Shown here: piece after piece, positions 21,902 to 32,182 of the stretch | Numbering within the stretch: position 1 is the stretch's first letter | Layout: every line of letters starts with the position of its first letter | Source: Phytophthora hibernalis | Lineage: Eukaryota; Oomycota; Peronosporomycetes; Peronosporales; Peronosporaceae | NCBI GenBank assembly: GCA_012656075.1 | Contig: JAAKBF010000042.1 | Location: 558,001 to 622,000, forward strand | Length of the DNA stretch: 64,000 bases | Reading direction: 5' to 3' | The notes under the pieces: model-generated | What the model was told of the DNA's origin: nothing | Database searches by the model: none | Seen by the model: only the letters and a program-made list of their open reading frames with translations | Made by a program: the position numbers and the translations under genes

Positions 21902-23392
21902 TTAGAAGTTGATGGGCTTGTCGAACGCGCCGAGACAGGCCTCCTTGAACGCCTCGCTCAGCGTGGGGTGGGCGTGGCACGTGCGCGCAATGTCCTCGCT
22001 GGACGCGCCATACTCGAGGGCGATCACACCCTCGGAAATCATCTCGCCGGCGTTGCTGGCGATGATGTGCACGCCGAGCATCTTGTCCGTCTTCTTGTCG
22101 GCCAGTACCTTGACCAGACCGTCGGCCTCGGCCACCGTGCGCGCGCGGCTGTTAGCCATCATCGGGAACTTGCCGACGTTGTACTCAATGCCCTCAGCCT
22201 TGAGCTCCTCTTCCGTCTTGCCGACCGAGGCGAACTCCGGGAACGTGTAGATGACGCCGGGGATGGCACCGTAGTTGACGTGGCCGTGCTTGCCGGCGAT
22301 GTTCTCCACGCAGGCAATGCCTTCCTCCTCAGCCTTGTGCGCCAGCATGGGGCCCTTAATCACGTCGCCAATGGCGAAGATGCCAGGCACCTGCGTACGG
22401 AAGGCGTCGTCGACCTCAATGCGGCCGAGCTTGTCGGTCTGGATGCCCATCTGCTCCAGGCCCAGGCCCTCCGTGAAGGCGCGACGACCGGTAGCAACCA
22501 GCACCGTGTCGCACTCGATGCTCGAGGTGTCACCGCCCTTAGAAGGCTCGGTCGTGAGCTTCACCACGTCGCCGTTCACCTCCGAGGCCGTCACCTTGGT
22601 GTTGAACTTGAAGTCCAGGCCCTGCTTCTTCAGCAGCTTGGTGAACTCCTTAACAGCCTCCTTGTCCATGCCAGGGCAGGCAGCGTCCTGGAACTCCACC
22701 ACGGTAACCTTGGATCCAAGGCGCTTGTAGACAGAGCCGAGCTCCAGGCCAATAACACCAGCACCGACCACCACCAGGTGCTCAGGCACGCGGGTGAGCG
22801 CCAGGGCGCCCGTCGAGTCAATGATCTTACCCGCGGCGTTGTCCACAGGCACAGGCGGCAGCGGAGTCACCTCGGAACCGGTGGCAATGATGATGTTCTT
22901 GGCCTTGACCGTCTCGTTGCCCTTGTTGTCGTTGAGCGTGACCGAGACCTCGCCCTGGGCCGACACCTTGCCGTAGCCCTTGATGTACGTGACCTTGTTC
23001 TTCTTGAAGAGGCTCTCGATGCCGCCCGTGAGCGTCGTCACGGCCTTCTCCTTGGCCTTCATCATCTGCGGGAAGTTGGCCGTGACGCCCGGCGCGTCGA
23101 TGCCGTAGCTCTTGAAGCTGTGCTGCGCTGTGTGCAGCAGGTGCGTCGAGTGCAGCAGCGCCTTGGACGGGATGCAGCCCACGTTGAGACACGTGCCGCC
23201 CAGCTTGCCGCGCGACTCGACGCACGCCGTCTTGAAGCCCAGCTGCGCGGCCTTGATGGCGGCCACGTAGCCGCCCGGACCGCCGCCGATGACCACCACG
23301 TCGTAGTCCGACGAGGCGGAGGAGAAGGCGCGCGCCGTCATGGGGGACGAGCGCACGGAGCGACGAGAGAGCGAGCCCAAGTTGCGGAGCAT
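21902..23392 (-). CDS. DLD: dihydrolipoyl dehydrogenase, mitochondrial (E3)
   Basis: The frame is intact, 496 residues from ATG 23392. The open frame extends further upstream but MLRNLGSLSRRSVRSS is the natural start: an Arg/Ser-rich mitochondrial presequence of about 27 residues. FAD-binding VVVIGGGPGGYVAA is near residues 32-45. The redox disulfide is in GGTCLNVGCIPSK (Cys68 and Cys73). The NAD fold is VVVGAGVIGLELGS, a second FAD contact is GIFAIGDVIKGPMLAHKAEE, and the catalytic His-Glu pair is in HAHPTLSE (His475, Glu480). The enzyme reoxidises dihydrolipoamide in the pyruvate, 2-oxoglutarate and branched-chain dehydrogenase complexes and in glycine cleavage. Codon use is GC-rich at third positions, as in the neighbouring L10a and calreticulin genes. 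Confidence 0.98.
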   Translation of the reverse strand: MLRNLGSLSRRSVRSSPMTARAFSSASSDYDVVVIGGGPGGYVAAIKAAQLGFKTACVESRGKLGGTCLNVGCIPSKALLHSTHLLHTAQHSFKSYGIDAPGVTANFPQMMKAKEKAVTTLTGGIESLFKKNKVTYIKGYGKVSAQGEVSVTLNDNKGNETVKAKNIIIATGSEVTPLPPVPVDNAAGKIIDSTGALALTRVPEHLVVVGAGVIGLELGSVYKRLGSKVTVVEFQDAACPGMDKEAVKEFTKLLKKQGLDFKFNTKVTASEVNGDVVKLTTEPSKGGDTSSIECDTVLVATGRRAFTEGLGLEQMGIQTDKLGRIEVDDAFRTQVPGIFAIGDVIKGPMLAHKAEEEGIACVENIAGKHGHVNYGAIPGVIYTFPEFASVGKTEEELKAEGIEYNVGKFPMMANSRARTVAEADGLVKVLADKKTDKMLGVHIIASNAGEMISEGVIALEYGASSEDIARTCHAHPTLSEAFKEACLGAFDKPINF

Positions 23393-23953
23393 TATGAAGC
23401 TTTCCTGAGGTTGTTGGGTGCGGGGGCCGATGCGGAAATGATCGACTCGCTGCTTGGGGTGGGCGTTAACTCGTACTTTGCCGAATTGCTGGATGCGACA
23501 TGACGCCGGAATGACGGAAGTTGGTACGATTGAATGATGAAAGTTGACACTATTGTACCATGTATTGGAGCTATTGTACTTGGTAGTGTCAGCGTTCTGG
23601 TAATTCGAATAGCTTAGATCAGTGCATTGATTGACCCAACAAAAACCGAGCGTCGACGCCTTGATAGGATGCAGGCCGACGTCGGCGCACAACAGCCGAT
23701 TGCAAAAGGAAAACGGATAAATACTCAGACCTGCTCCAATATGCAGGAACGATGGGAACGCGATAATGGAGGACGCTCCATGATGGAGACTTTAAGGCAG
23801 CGCTGGAAACGGTCCCCCAAACAATACGCTGGAAGGTGCGCGCACTTTTTCCAGCAGTTCCCACACAGCTCGTACACCAACATCATGTGAACCACGTCAC
23901 ACCATTTTCTCCCAATCGCACATCATCACAATAACGAACCCACAGCTACCGGT
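23393..23953. promoter_or_regulatory. shared divergent promoter region of DLD and DHHC genes
   Basis: This 561-bp interval separates two divergently transcribed genes and should contain both promoters. No coding sequence was seen. No specific motif is claimed. Confidence 0.45.
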
Positions 23954-24709
23954 ATGGCTGCGGACGCCGAGCTGTCGTTCTCGGGTCGCCAGGGCGACGA
24001 TGTGCACCTGATAGAGGAAGCAGAACCCATAGGAAGGTACAGCACGCCTTCGTCACACTCTTCTGGCCGCTTCTGCGCTCGCTACGGCCGCACGCGCGTG
24101 CTGTGCTCGCTGTCAGAGAAGTATGGCTACTTCCCGACCACGTGTCACGTCGGTCCGCACTGGGGCTGCATGCTGGTCACGTACTGCCTGGCTATGTGTC
24201 CCGCCTTCTTCTTCTTCGCACACGACCTGCTGTTCGGACTCAAGGTGACGCTGCTCGTGTCCATCTGCCTCACGACCGCGTCCTTCACTATGGTGGCGTG
24301 CAGTGACCCGGGTGTCGTCTTCCACGACCTTCAAGTGTCCAACCAACTGCAAGGAGACGTCGAGACGGGCATCATTTGCGGTGCGGCGTGTAGCTTGTTA
24401 TCGTTTCTGCATATTTTGTGCTAATGCTGTTGTTTGATCAGCACAATGCGAGGTCCGGCGGCCGCTGAACGCATCTCATTGTTCCGACTGCGGCGTCTGC
24501 GTCAGAGAGGTTGGTGTTGCTTGGACTTGTTGAGGTGTGTGGGGCTGATACAGACGTGCTGGTTGTTGTAGCTGGACCACCACTGTCCCTGGACGGGAAA
24601 GTGCGTCGGCGAGCGCACCATCAAGTGGTTCTACGTGTTCCTGACCTTCATCTCGCTGCACTGCATGCTCATCGGTGCTGTCTGCCTTGTTACTTTCGCT
24701 GCGCGGTGA
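23954..24709 (+). CDS. DHHC-type protein S-acyltransferase, three exons
   Basis: Exon 1 is 23954-24380, exon 2 24442-24509 and exon 3 24572-24709; both introns (61 and 62 bp) are GT-AG. Two membrane helices follow the N-terminal domain ([20 protein letters not shown] and [17 protein letters not shown]), then the DPG motif ([10 protein letters not shown]). Across the splices the cysteine-rich domain reads [20 protein letters not shown], then [20 protein letters not shown], holding the catalytic DHHC Cys. One more helix follows ([18 protein letters not shown]). The expected fourth helix is short or missing: TGA comes soon after, right where GTGAGG could be a donor, so a further exon is possible. 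The enzyme palmitoylates cysteines of membrane-associated proteins. Confidence 0.92.
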
Positions 24710-24919
24710 GGTAATTTGGAATTGAAGCCCTGGAAGCGTGTGAAAACGGGATCTCCGTTATCAGGTGCATCGTGCCTAACTTGATGTCACACACATGACA
24801 AGCGGTGAACACACGATGGACGATTGATTCACTGTTGACCAACTCTACGTGTATTGTTGCTCGCGCAAGCGAAACAAAAAGATTTAAAAAGTAAGAATGG
24901 GGCTAAGCCTTGACGGCAC

Positions 24920-26203
24920 TTATAGCTCATCCTTCTCGGCCTTCTCCTCCACGACCTCCTCCTCGGCCTCCTCTTCAGCTTCCTCCTTCTCCTCCGCCTC
25001 TTCGGCAGCGTCCTCCTTGTCCTCGTCCTCGTCAGCCTCGTCTTCCTTCTCAGCCTCCTTGGCCTTGGCCTCGGCCTCCTTCTTGGCCTTCTCCTCGTCC
25101 TGGATCTGCTTCTTCTTCTCCTGCATGGCCTCCGTCTTGGCCAGCACAGCCTCCTCGTGGGCGTTGAACTCCTCCTCGCTGTCGGTAACCAAGATGTCGT
25201 CGAACAGAGTGCCGCTCTTGACCTGCCACAGCTCGAAGCCAATAGCGCCAACGTTCTTAGCGACGTTGTACATGGCTTCGTCCTCGAAGAAGTCGGGGTT
25301 GTCGATGAGCGGGTGCACCCACTCGCCCTTGTAGTCCGGGTTGTCCACCATCTTGGGCTTCCACTCGCCCTTGTACTCGGGGTTCTCGATCACAGCCGGC
25401 TCCCACTCTCCATCGTCCTCGTCGTCCCAGTCCTCGGGCTTCTCGGCGTCCGGGTCGGGGATGGTCTTGGGGGTGTCGTCCCAGCCAGCAGGCTTCTGGT
25501 CCTCCGGGTCGGGGATCTGCTTGGCATCCACCCAGTCCTTGGGCTTGGACTCGTTCGGGTCCTGCACCTGCTTCTCGGGCTGGAAAGGCCAGCCCTTGAC
25601 GAGCTCGCCTTCCTTGACGCTCTTGCCGTCGATCTTGACCTCGTACGTGTTGTCCTGCTTGAGCACGAACGAGTACAAGTGCGCGTCCGTGTCCGACTCG
25701 GTGCGGATCGTGTCCTTGTGGTCCATGTTCACGGCGTCCTCTCCGGGGCGCGCGTAGTTGAGGATGGCGTGCGTCTTCTTGGTGCTGCCGCAGATGTCGG
25801 GGCCGAACATGACAGCGTACGGCGAGTCGCCGCCGAAGTTGGCCTGGTCCACGTCCGCGGGCAGCAGCTTGATGTAGGCACCGCCGCAGTCCAGCTTCTG
25901 CTCGTGCTGCACCAGGTACGACAGGAACAGGTCCTTGCCCTTGTTGTCCAGCGGCTTGTCGAACTTGGCCGACAGCGCGTAGAAGCGCGCGTCCTCGCCC
26001 GTCTTGATGCCGTGGTCGCCCTCCTGCGTGTAGTGCTTGCCGGCCACCTGCTCGAACTTGCCCACCTCGGTCGCGGGCTTCCACGTGGACGCGACCCAGC
26101 GGCCCTCCCAGTCGGCGTCGTCGAACGTCTCGCGGAAAATGGTCTCGGCCTGGGCCACGGTGGCGGCCACGGCGGCCAGCGCCACAACGAGCTTAGTCAG
26201 CAT
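24920..26203 (-). CDS. CRT: calreticulin
   Basis: Intact, 427 residues. The signal peptide is MLTKLVVALAAVAATVAQA. The lectin-like N-domain contains KLDCGGAYIKLL and YAVMFGPDICG. The P-domain has three type-1 repeats (for example PDPEDQKPAGWDD) followed by three type-2 repeats (GEWEPAVIENPEYK, GEWKPKMVDNPDYK, GEWVHPLIDNPDFF). The tail is a long Glu/Lys-rich, low-affinity calcium-binding stretch ending in the ER-retrieval signal KDEL. No transmembrane segment is present, which separates it from calnexin. It acts in ER glycoprotein folding and calcium storage. Three CACGTG boxes lie just upstream of the start. Confidence 0.98.
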   Translation of the reverse strand: MLTKLVVALAAVAATVAQAETIFRETFDDADWEGRWVASTWKPATEVGKFEQVAGKHYTQEGDHGIKTGEDARFYALSAKFDKPLDNKGKDLFLSYLVQHEQKLDCGGAYIKLLPADVDQANFGGDSPYAVMFGPDICGSTKKTHAILNYARPGEDAVNMDHKDTIRTESDTDAHLYSFVLKQDNTYEVKIDGKSVKEGELVKGWPFQPEKQVQDPNESKPKDWVDAKQIPDPEDQKPAGWDDTPKTIPDPDAEKPEDWDDEDDGEWEPAVIENPEYKGEWKPKMVDNPDYKGEWVHPLIDNPDFFEDEAMYNVAKNVGAIGFELWQVKSGTLFDDILVTDSEEEFNAHEEAVLAKTEAMQEKKKQIQDEEKAKKEAEAKAKEAEKEDEADEDEDKEDAAEEAEEKEEAEEEAEEEVVEEKAEKDEL

Positions 26204-26274
26204 CTTGAGAGTGATGGTCGGGCTCTTGCTTGAAGGGGAAATTCTCGAATGACAAGGATCTTAACTGGAGATCG

Positions 26275-26499
26275 CCACGTGTACGTCGACATCCGCTTAA
26301 GTGCGAGTTGATGTTTTGAGCCACGTGGACGCTGGACAGTTGCGGTGTTGGAGATAGAGGGGAGATGCTGTATGGAAGGTTTATGGAGGCTTTTGTTTGG
26401 AAACAGTTGGGAAGAGTGGGGCGAGAGATGCTGGATGATAGGGTATGCGTTCCTGCAAGTCGCGAATTGACGACAGACACGGTAGTTGAGGCCACGTGG
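26275..26499. promoter_or_regulatory. cluster of three CACGTG boxes upstream of calreticulin
   Basis: CCACGTGT at 26275-26282, CCACGTGG at 26321-26328 and CCACGTGG at 26492-26499 lie about 72, 118 and 289 bp upstream of the calreticulin ATG. CACGTG palindromes are bound by bZIP and bHLH factors in other eukaryotes, and ER-stress elements contain CCACG. Regulation is inferred from position and clustering only. Confidence 0.5.
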
Positions 26500-26791
26500 C
26501 CAGGTTCGGCTACCGGAACACAAGTTGAACACAACTGCAACCTCTTGACCAACACTTCTGCCTTGCCGTAGAGAAATGGTTGATGCGCTCGACTCGGGTG
26601 TGGATTTGACGGTCCGCCCTCTGCAGGGCGGATTAGACAGTCGCGGCTCAGACCTGGTAGGCGGCCTTGTGTCCGTGTGCAGGTCATACGGACTCCATTA
26701 CTATGGAGATGTTGGCATGCATATGCCCCCTGCAAGGCTTACTTAAGTAAAGTAAGCTCGAGCAGCGCTCGAAGAGTCTAGAATCGTAATA

Positions 26792-28417
26792 CTACTCCGT
26801 TTCAAGAAAAAACATGATTGACAAAAGTCACTCCTGTTTATCGCAAAACAGGGTAAAACAAATAGCAAAAGACGCATCTAATTGTCACCGTTCGTTTGGT
26901 ACCCTCAGATTTCTCTAGCAGTATTGATGGTTATATGGCTGGCTGAGCAGTGCCGCCACCATATCGCTAGCTTGCCCAGCAATCCTCACAACCAAATTCG
27001 CCTGTTCTGCTTTAAGCACTAACTCCTCTGCACCATGGCCAAGCCCAACACCGTTCGCAAGACCAAGCTGGCTGACGCCGAACGCCAGCAGGTTCTCGCC
27101 GTTCTCCTGATGCGCTCCACCAATGGCCGTCTCAAGCATGGTGACATCGCCGCTGTTGCCGAAACAGAGGATTCACCCTCCACCGTCCCCCGCGTATGGA
27201 CTCGCGCCAAGACTGAGGAGGCGCGCACTAGCCGATTTGCATCGCCATCGCGGAGACTTCGCAGCGGGCGCCGGCCGGCCGACCACACGGCAACGCTCAA
27301 GCGGCTTCGAGGTCTCGATGTCGTGGAACGCTCAACTGTTCGCTCGGCCGCTGCCGCATGTGGCATGGCGCCGGCGACGCTGTTCCAGCTGCTCCGACCT
27401 CGGCCGCTTGCGAGTGCACACGAGCGTCACCAAGCCCTTGAAGACGGAGGCCAACAAGGTTCAGCGCCTGCAGTTTGCGCTATCCCACATTCAGCGCGAC
27501 ACCATGATGTTCGACGACATGCTCGACGCCGTGCATGTTGACGAGAAGCTGTTTACATCACGCAGCCCACTCGACGGTTTCTACTCCTTCCGGGCGAAGT
27601 GGCTCCTGTGCGGCGGTTGCGCAGCAGGCGTTACATCACTCGCGTGATGTTTTTGGCTGCCATCGCGCGCCCCGGTACGACCCCACCACAAACCAGTTCT
27701 TCGACGGCAAGTTGGGAATTTGGCCGTTCGTTGAGCACGTACCTGCGCAACGGTCTTCTAGACACCGTCCTGCAGGCACGCTCGTTACCAAGAACGTCTC
27801 CGTGACGAAGAAGACCTACAGAGAGATGCTCATCTCCAATCTGCTGCCTGCCCTGCGCAAGCTTTGGCCTGCTGCAGTGGCTTTGAAACACGTCGTCGTC
27901 CAGCAGGACAACGCCCCGCTCACATCCCTGAGGCCGATGCTGCGTTCGCGGAGGCTGCTCGTGCCAGTGAATGCAACGTTGTGTTTCGTAACCAGCCGCC
28001 CAACAGCCCAGATATGAACGTTAATGATCTGGGTCTGTTTTCAGCGGTGCAGGCGCGCCAGCGCAAGAAGAGGGCCCGCACCATCGACGAGTTGAATGAG
28101 GCCGTGGTCTCATCTTACTGGGAGCTGCCCATGCGAACTATAAATGCCGCGTTCTTGAGCCTGCAAGGCTCGTTGGACGACTGCATCGCCCAAGCCGGCG
28201 ACAACAACTACAAACCGCGGCACATGAAAAGGAGAAGCTTCGGCGCGAGGGTCGCCTTCCTGTGTCGATTCGTTGCTGTGAACGCGCAGAGCAGATCTTG
28301 ACCGGCTCAGTAACTTTGTAGGTGGACAGGCAATACAAACTTGAAGTCAAAACACGTGCTATCTTTTCTGAAACATCCTTCACGATGTAATCCTGCTTTC
28401 TTTTTGAAACGGAGTGG
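26792..28417. mobile_element. Tc1/mariner-type transposon, degraded
   Basis: Short terminal inverted repeats (CTACTCCGTTTCAAGAA at the left, its near-complement TTTTTGAAACGGAGTGG at the right) are bounded by TA at 26790-26791 and 28418-28419. Together they enclose a broken transposase gene on the plus strand. Confidence 0.78.
27035..28301 (+). pseudogene. DDD-type Tc1/mariner transposase, several frame breaks
   Basis: ATG at 27035 starts MAKPNTVRKTKLADAERQQV, a helix-turn-helix N-terminus. The reading then moves between frames. Catalytic blocks are still recognisable: DAVHVDEKLFTS (first Asp), VVVQQDNAP (second Asp), and NSPDMNVNDLGLFSAVQARQ (third Asp). The C-terminus ends near MKRRSFGARVAFLCRF. 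At least three frame shifts make it non-functional as read. Confidence 0.8.
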
Positions 28418-28630
28418 TACATGTATCGTGCACGCATTGGAGCTGGCCGTATGTCGTGATAAAACTGGCATTGAACTCCACGCCCTTGAGCACAGACTTT
28501 GGGAACCAGCATTTTATTATAAAATGTGAATGGAGGCATCATGCCTCAGGCTTTACAATCAAGAGTGCACCAAATACTGGGTACATTCAAGTGTGACTCT
28601 GGAAGTTGGCCCAACACAGCATCTGTACAT

Positions 28631-28797
28631 GTACAGATCCCTCGCCAATTTAATAGCTGTTTAAGCTAATATTTCATCAAATTAATACGTTGAGACGTCT
28701 ATGGACTAAAACTTCCCGCTCTGATAGTTAATAAGCTGTTGTTCTTAATATGAACAGCTTCCACGGATGGTATTAAATTGGCGAGGGGGATCTGTAC
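28631..28797. mobile_element. MITE-like element, 167 bp
   Basis: Terminal inverted repeats of about 24 bp: GTACAGATCCCTCGCCAATT at the left and AATTGGCGAGGGGGATCTGTAC at the right. The interior is non-coding and AT-rich, with an inner inverted pair around AGCTGTT/AACAGCT. No clear target duplication was found. Confidence 0.6.
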
Positions 28798-29150
28798 ACC
28801 CTTCCTCTACCGGTACCAGGTATAATACCATCCAACAACAATCTAATGAAAACAAGGCCGTGCTCGAACACTGACATCCAAATGTAAACTGTGTACCGTT
28901 GTGACTGAATAAAAAAGTCAGTACAGTATTGTGCTTGAATAAAGAACACCGCATATCGAATAACCTGCTCGATTGTGTGTTGGTGGGATTGCCTTCATGT
29001 AATAGTCGGATGAACTGATTTAGTACATTGAAGATCAATCTTCCACCAATCACATACTACAATTTCGATTCCACCAATCAAAACCCGTAGACCGAGGACA
29101 TCAACAAGCATGCGGCCAACATCAACCGGAACGCGCGCGTTCCAAAACGC

Positions 29151-30357
29151 GTGCGCCTAACTAAGGCTCAAGAGCTGGAGCTGTGTAGGCGCCATCACGA
29201 GTTCCCCCTCGCCACTTACAACGAGCTTGCCAAGTGGGCGCGAGAAAAGTTCAATCTGTTCCCCCTCGCCACTTACAACGAGCTTGCCAAGTGGGCGCGA
29301 GAAAAGTTCAATCTGTTCAAGAAGCCTTCAAAACAAGTGATCTCACGGGTGCTCAATGGCGAGAGCAGCCTCCGACCGCATACACTCGACTGTCTGAATC
29401 GCAAAAATGTCGCCCAGCCTGCCAAGTGTACCTAGACCAGTGCGTGGTGGAGTTCGTCGTGGGGTGCGAAAGTATGCAACTCTCACTTTCGGGCCAGATG
29501 ATTGTCGCCCAAGCTCGAAAGCTTGCGCACCGACTCAAGATTCCCGTACCGTATCAGCATCGGTTCGGGAAGTCATGGTTGGGAAATCTGCAGGCTCGGT
29601 ATGGCATTCGGTGGCGGCGGGCGTACGGGGAGTCGGGTGCAGTAGACTTAGAGGAGATGGCCTCTGATTTCCACCGTTTGCGCAGCATAATCAACCAGTA
29701 CGCAGGCGCGGATGTGTATAACATGGATGAAACGGGCTTCTACTACAACAACGTTCCGCGCGGATCGATTTGTCTAAACGATGCACCGGCACTAAAGCAA
29801 CACAAATCGCGAATTACTCTTGCGTTATGCTGCAACGCAACAGGGAGCGACAAACGCTCGCTTCTTTTCGTCGGAAAGGCTAAGAAGCCGCGCTAGCTTA
29901 AGCACAAACCCAGCGATGTGGACTATAAATCCGCTAAGAAGGCATGGATGACAACGGACATCTACCAGACGTGGCTGCAGGACCTCAACAAATCCATGCG
30001 TGATCAATGCAGGCGAATAATATTGCTCGTTGACAATGCATCGTCGCACAGCGATGTGGGGCTCAACCTAACCAACGTCAGGGTAGAGAAGTTGCCTCCG
30101 AACACTACTTCGCAACTGCAACCGCTCGACCAAGGTATTATTTATTGTGTGAAGCGCTCTGTTCTGACCAAGAAGATGGACTTTGCTTTGAAACTGATAG
30201 ATAATGGTACGGATGATAATCCGTATAAAGTAGGAATGGAGAAAGGAGTGCGGTGGAGTGCGGACGCGTGGCAAAATCTATCTTCGAAGACCATTGAGCA
30301 CTGCTGGCTCCACGCCGGGCTGATAGGAAAAGCAGATATCAGTTTCATTCTTCATTA
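29151..30357 (+). pseudogene. pogo-type (CENP-B-like) transposase
   Basis: The N-terminal DNA-binding part reads LTKAQELELCRRHHEFPLAT; no ATG starts this frame (the first usable codon is GTG at 29151). A CENP-B helix-turn-helix follows (FGKSWLGNLQARYGI). The DDE domain has YNMDETGFYY, LLVDNASSHSDV and QLQPLDQGIIYCV, so all three Asp are present. Damage: a perfect 57-bp in-frame duplication in the N-terminus, a frame change in an A run near 29406, and an in-frame TAG at 29894-29896. Confidence 0.88.
29202..29315 (+). repeat. perfect 57-bp tandem duplication within the transposase
   Basis: 29202-29258 and 29259-29315 are identical and in frame, duplicating 19 residues (PLATYNELAKWAREKFNLF). 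It lies in the N-terminal DNA-binding region. Confidence 0.97.
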
Positions 30358-30469
30358 ACAAAACACAGTAGTTTATCTGTTTTCGTTCAAGCCGCTGTAC
30401 CTCTAGACTCTGATTAACCTTAAATTTTGAATAAAGATCAGGTGTTCTTTATTCAAGCACAAGACTGTA

Positions 30470-31368
30470 CCGTTATCACTAAAACTAAAAAGAAATACGG
30501 ATTATTGGAATTTTGCCAAAATATAATACCAAATTGCACCAATTTTTGTAGTATAATTAACAAAAGTAACCCCATATCAATTTCAAGTTAATAATCAACA
30601 GTTGGACGAATTTTCCCTCTTGCTTCTACTATTATCGCGACCCAAATTTTGCTCTTTTTTTGTATTGTTGTGGTATATTGTGTTACTGTTTCTTTAAAAG
30701 AAATGAAGACCCAAGTTTTGCTGACGGTATTATTTGATGGCTTACGCATTAGCCCGCCTATTAGACGAATAACCTATCGTAGATGAATGATCAGCGACTG
30801 TGGATAACTTGAGAACTTGCACAACAGGACGGAGTTCCAGACGCTCCGTCGGCTCGTGTCAGCACATCCGCTTAACCAGTTCCAATTGCGGATCACTGAA
30901 TACCGTGGGCTGCATCCTAATGCGGCCTCGACTGACGTGGTATTAATATCTCACTGCTTTTTGTACGAGTACGTTTTACTACTAACTGGTCGGACTACAT
31001 GCGCTAGATGCTCCACGGTAGTCCGTCCACCTCCGGCGAACTCAATGCCGCATAATTCGGCCACAAGACGAACGCGCAAAATACAATGCGCTGATCCTGC
31101 CCGTGCCCTCCATTCAGACGCTACCACTACAACATTTTTGTATGAAAGCGCTGATGCGCGGTGCCTCTTATTTAGATTATCAAGCTCAAAAGTAGTAGAC
31201 CAGCCCATCTTACTGTCACGTCGAAATTTCATGGCTCCTCATGGACGGAGGGCACGGCGCGCTTGGTGACAGCATGGCTGCTTATACGCCATGGTGTCGT
31301 TGATACATGTATTAAAGTTTTTGCGATACCTCAAGCGAAGTTTTTGCAGAAACGGAAAGATTATATAG
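30470..31368. other. AT-rich intergenic stretch, no gene seen
   Basis: It lies between the pogo element and the MITE. Only short ORFs without motifs are present. Confidence 0.4.
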
Positions 31369-31779
31369 CAGGGCTCCCGATTATGGCATGGTCTTTTCAA
31401 TAATTTCTTATGAAACCATAAATATATTTATTTCTGCCAACCAGGAAGACCATAACATTATTTATTCTGGACGCACCGCTACATAATTTATGGAACTCAG
31501 TTTTCGTCCTAATAAAGTGATTCAAGCTGTCAAATCCGTTGTCTTTTGAGTTTTTAAGCATCGCACTTCGACGTACTACGTAGTATGTGCTTGTACTCCC
31601 GTCCACACTTAAGTTTTCATGGTTTTGCTGGTGCAATGCAACGTCAGCTTGCGCTTCATTATTTATTGTTCACTGCTGTAAGATGACATAATTTATGTTT
31701 CGATTTAAGATTGCTCATGCCATTATTTATGTCAGAGGAGTCCTCCTCATAAATAAAAATGCCATAATCGGGAGCCCTG
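31369..31779. mobile_element. MITE-like element, 411 bp
   Basis: Perfect terminal inverted repeats of 21 bp: CAGGGCTCCCGATTATGGCA at the left and TGCCATAATCGGGAGCCCTG at the right. The interior is AT-rich and non-coding. CAGGG ends recall hAT elements, but no 8-bp target duplication is visible. Confidence 0.72.
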
Positions 31780-32145
31780 GTACCACCTACACTGGTAGTT
31801 TATTGTTTATTTTTTCACAACGCAATATGTGGAGAGGTGTGAGTTCTCGCAGCAAGCGGAGGCGATGCCGGGGATTTCGTGCTCTTTCGACATCTTCCGC
31901 TTCAGGGGGATGCAAATACAAATATTAGCACCGCGTGTTGGCGGAATCAATTCCAGCGGAACGTGCTAGTATACCCAGTCATGAATTCGTTCAGTGGTGC
32001 GTTTCTGTGTGAAACTCGATCCCGTGATGTGAAAGCGTCGACACCCAAATCCAGTCATCGACCTCCGTTCCAAAATTGATGGCAGCGTGCATGAGCTCGT
32101 AGATAGATCGTTTGTGTCGTGAATTCAGATAGAAATGTTTGACTA

Positions 32146-32182
32146 CGCAGCGAATACCTGTAATAGAAGTATTCGCTGCGTT
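32146..32182. repeat. perfect 13-bp hairpin
   Basis: ACGCAGCGAATAC at 32146-32158 and GTATTCGCTGCGT at 32170-32182 form perfectly paired arms around an 11-nt loop. It is intergenic. No U-run or tRNA features were seen. Confidence 0.75.

Larger units (their letters stand above)
28924..30467. mobile_element. pogo/Tigger-type transposon
   Basis: The ends are 27-bp inverted repeats starting CAGTATTGTGCTTGAATAAA at the left and CAGTCTTGTGC on the complementary strand at the right, with one mismatch. TA at 28922-28923 and 30468-30469 is the target duplication. The interior holds a CENP-B-like transposase on the plus strand. Several hundred bases of non-coding DNA flank the ORF. Confidence 0.85.

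Noticed and set aside
21968..23503. 511-residue plus-strand open frame opposite DLD
   Set aside because: It is the GC-rich antisense shadow of the intact dihydrolipoyl dehydrogenase gene: Arg/Val/Leu/His-rich with no domain.
25157..26233. 358-residue plus-strand open frame opposite calreticulin
   Set aside because: It is antisense to calreticulin, and its Val/Leu/Arg/His composition mirrors the opposite strand.
32146..32182. Possible CRISPR or transcription terminator at the hairpin
   Set aside because: There is no repeat array and the context is eukaryotic; a lone hairpin without a U-run gives no support.
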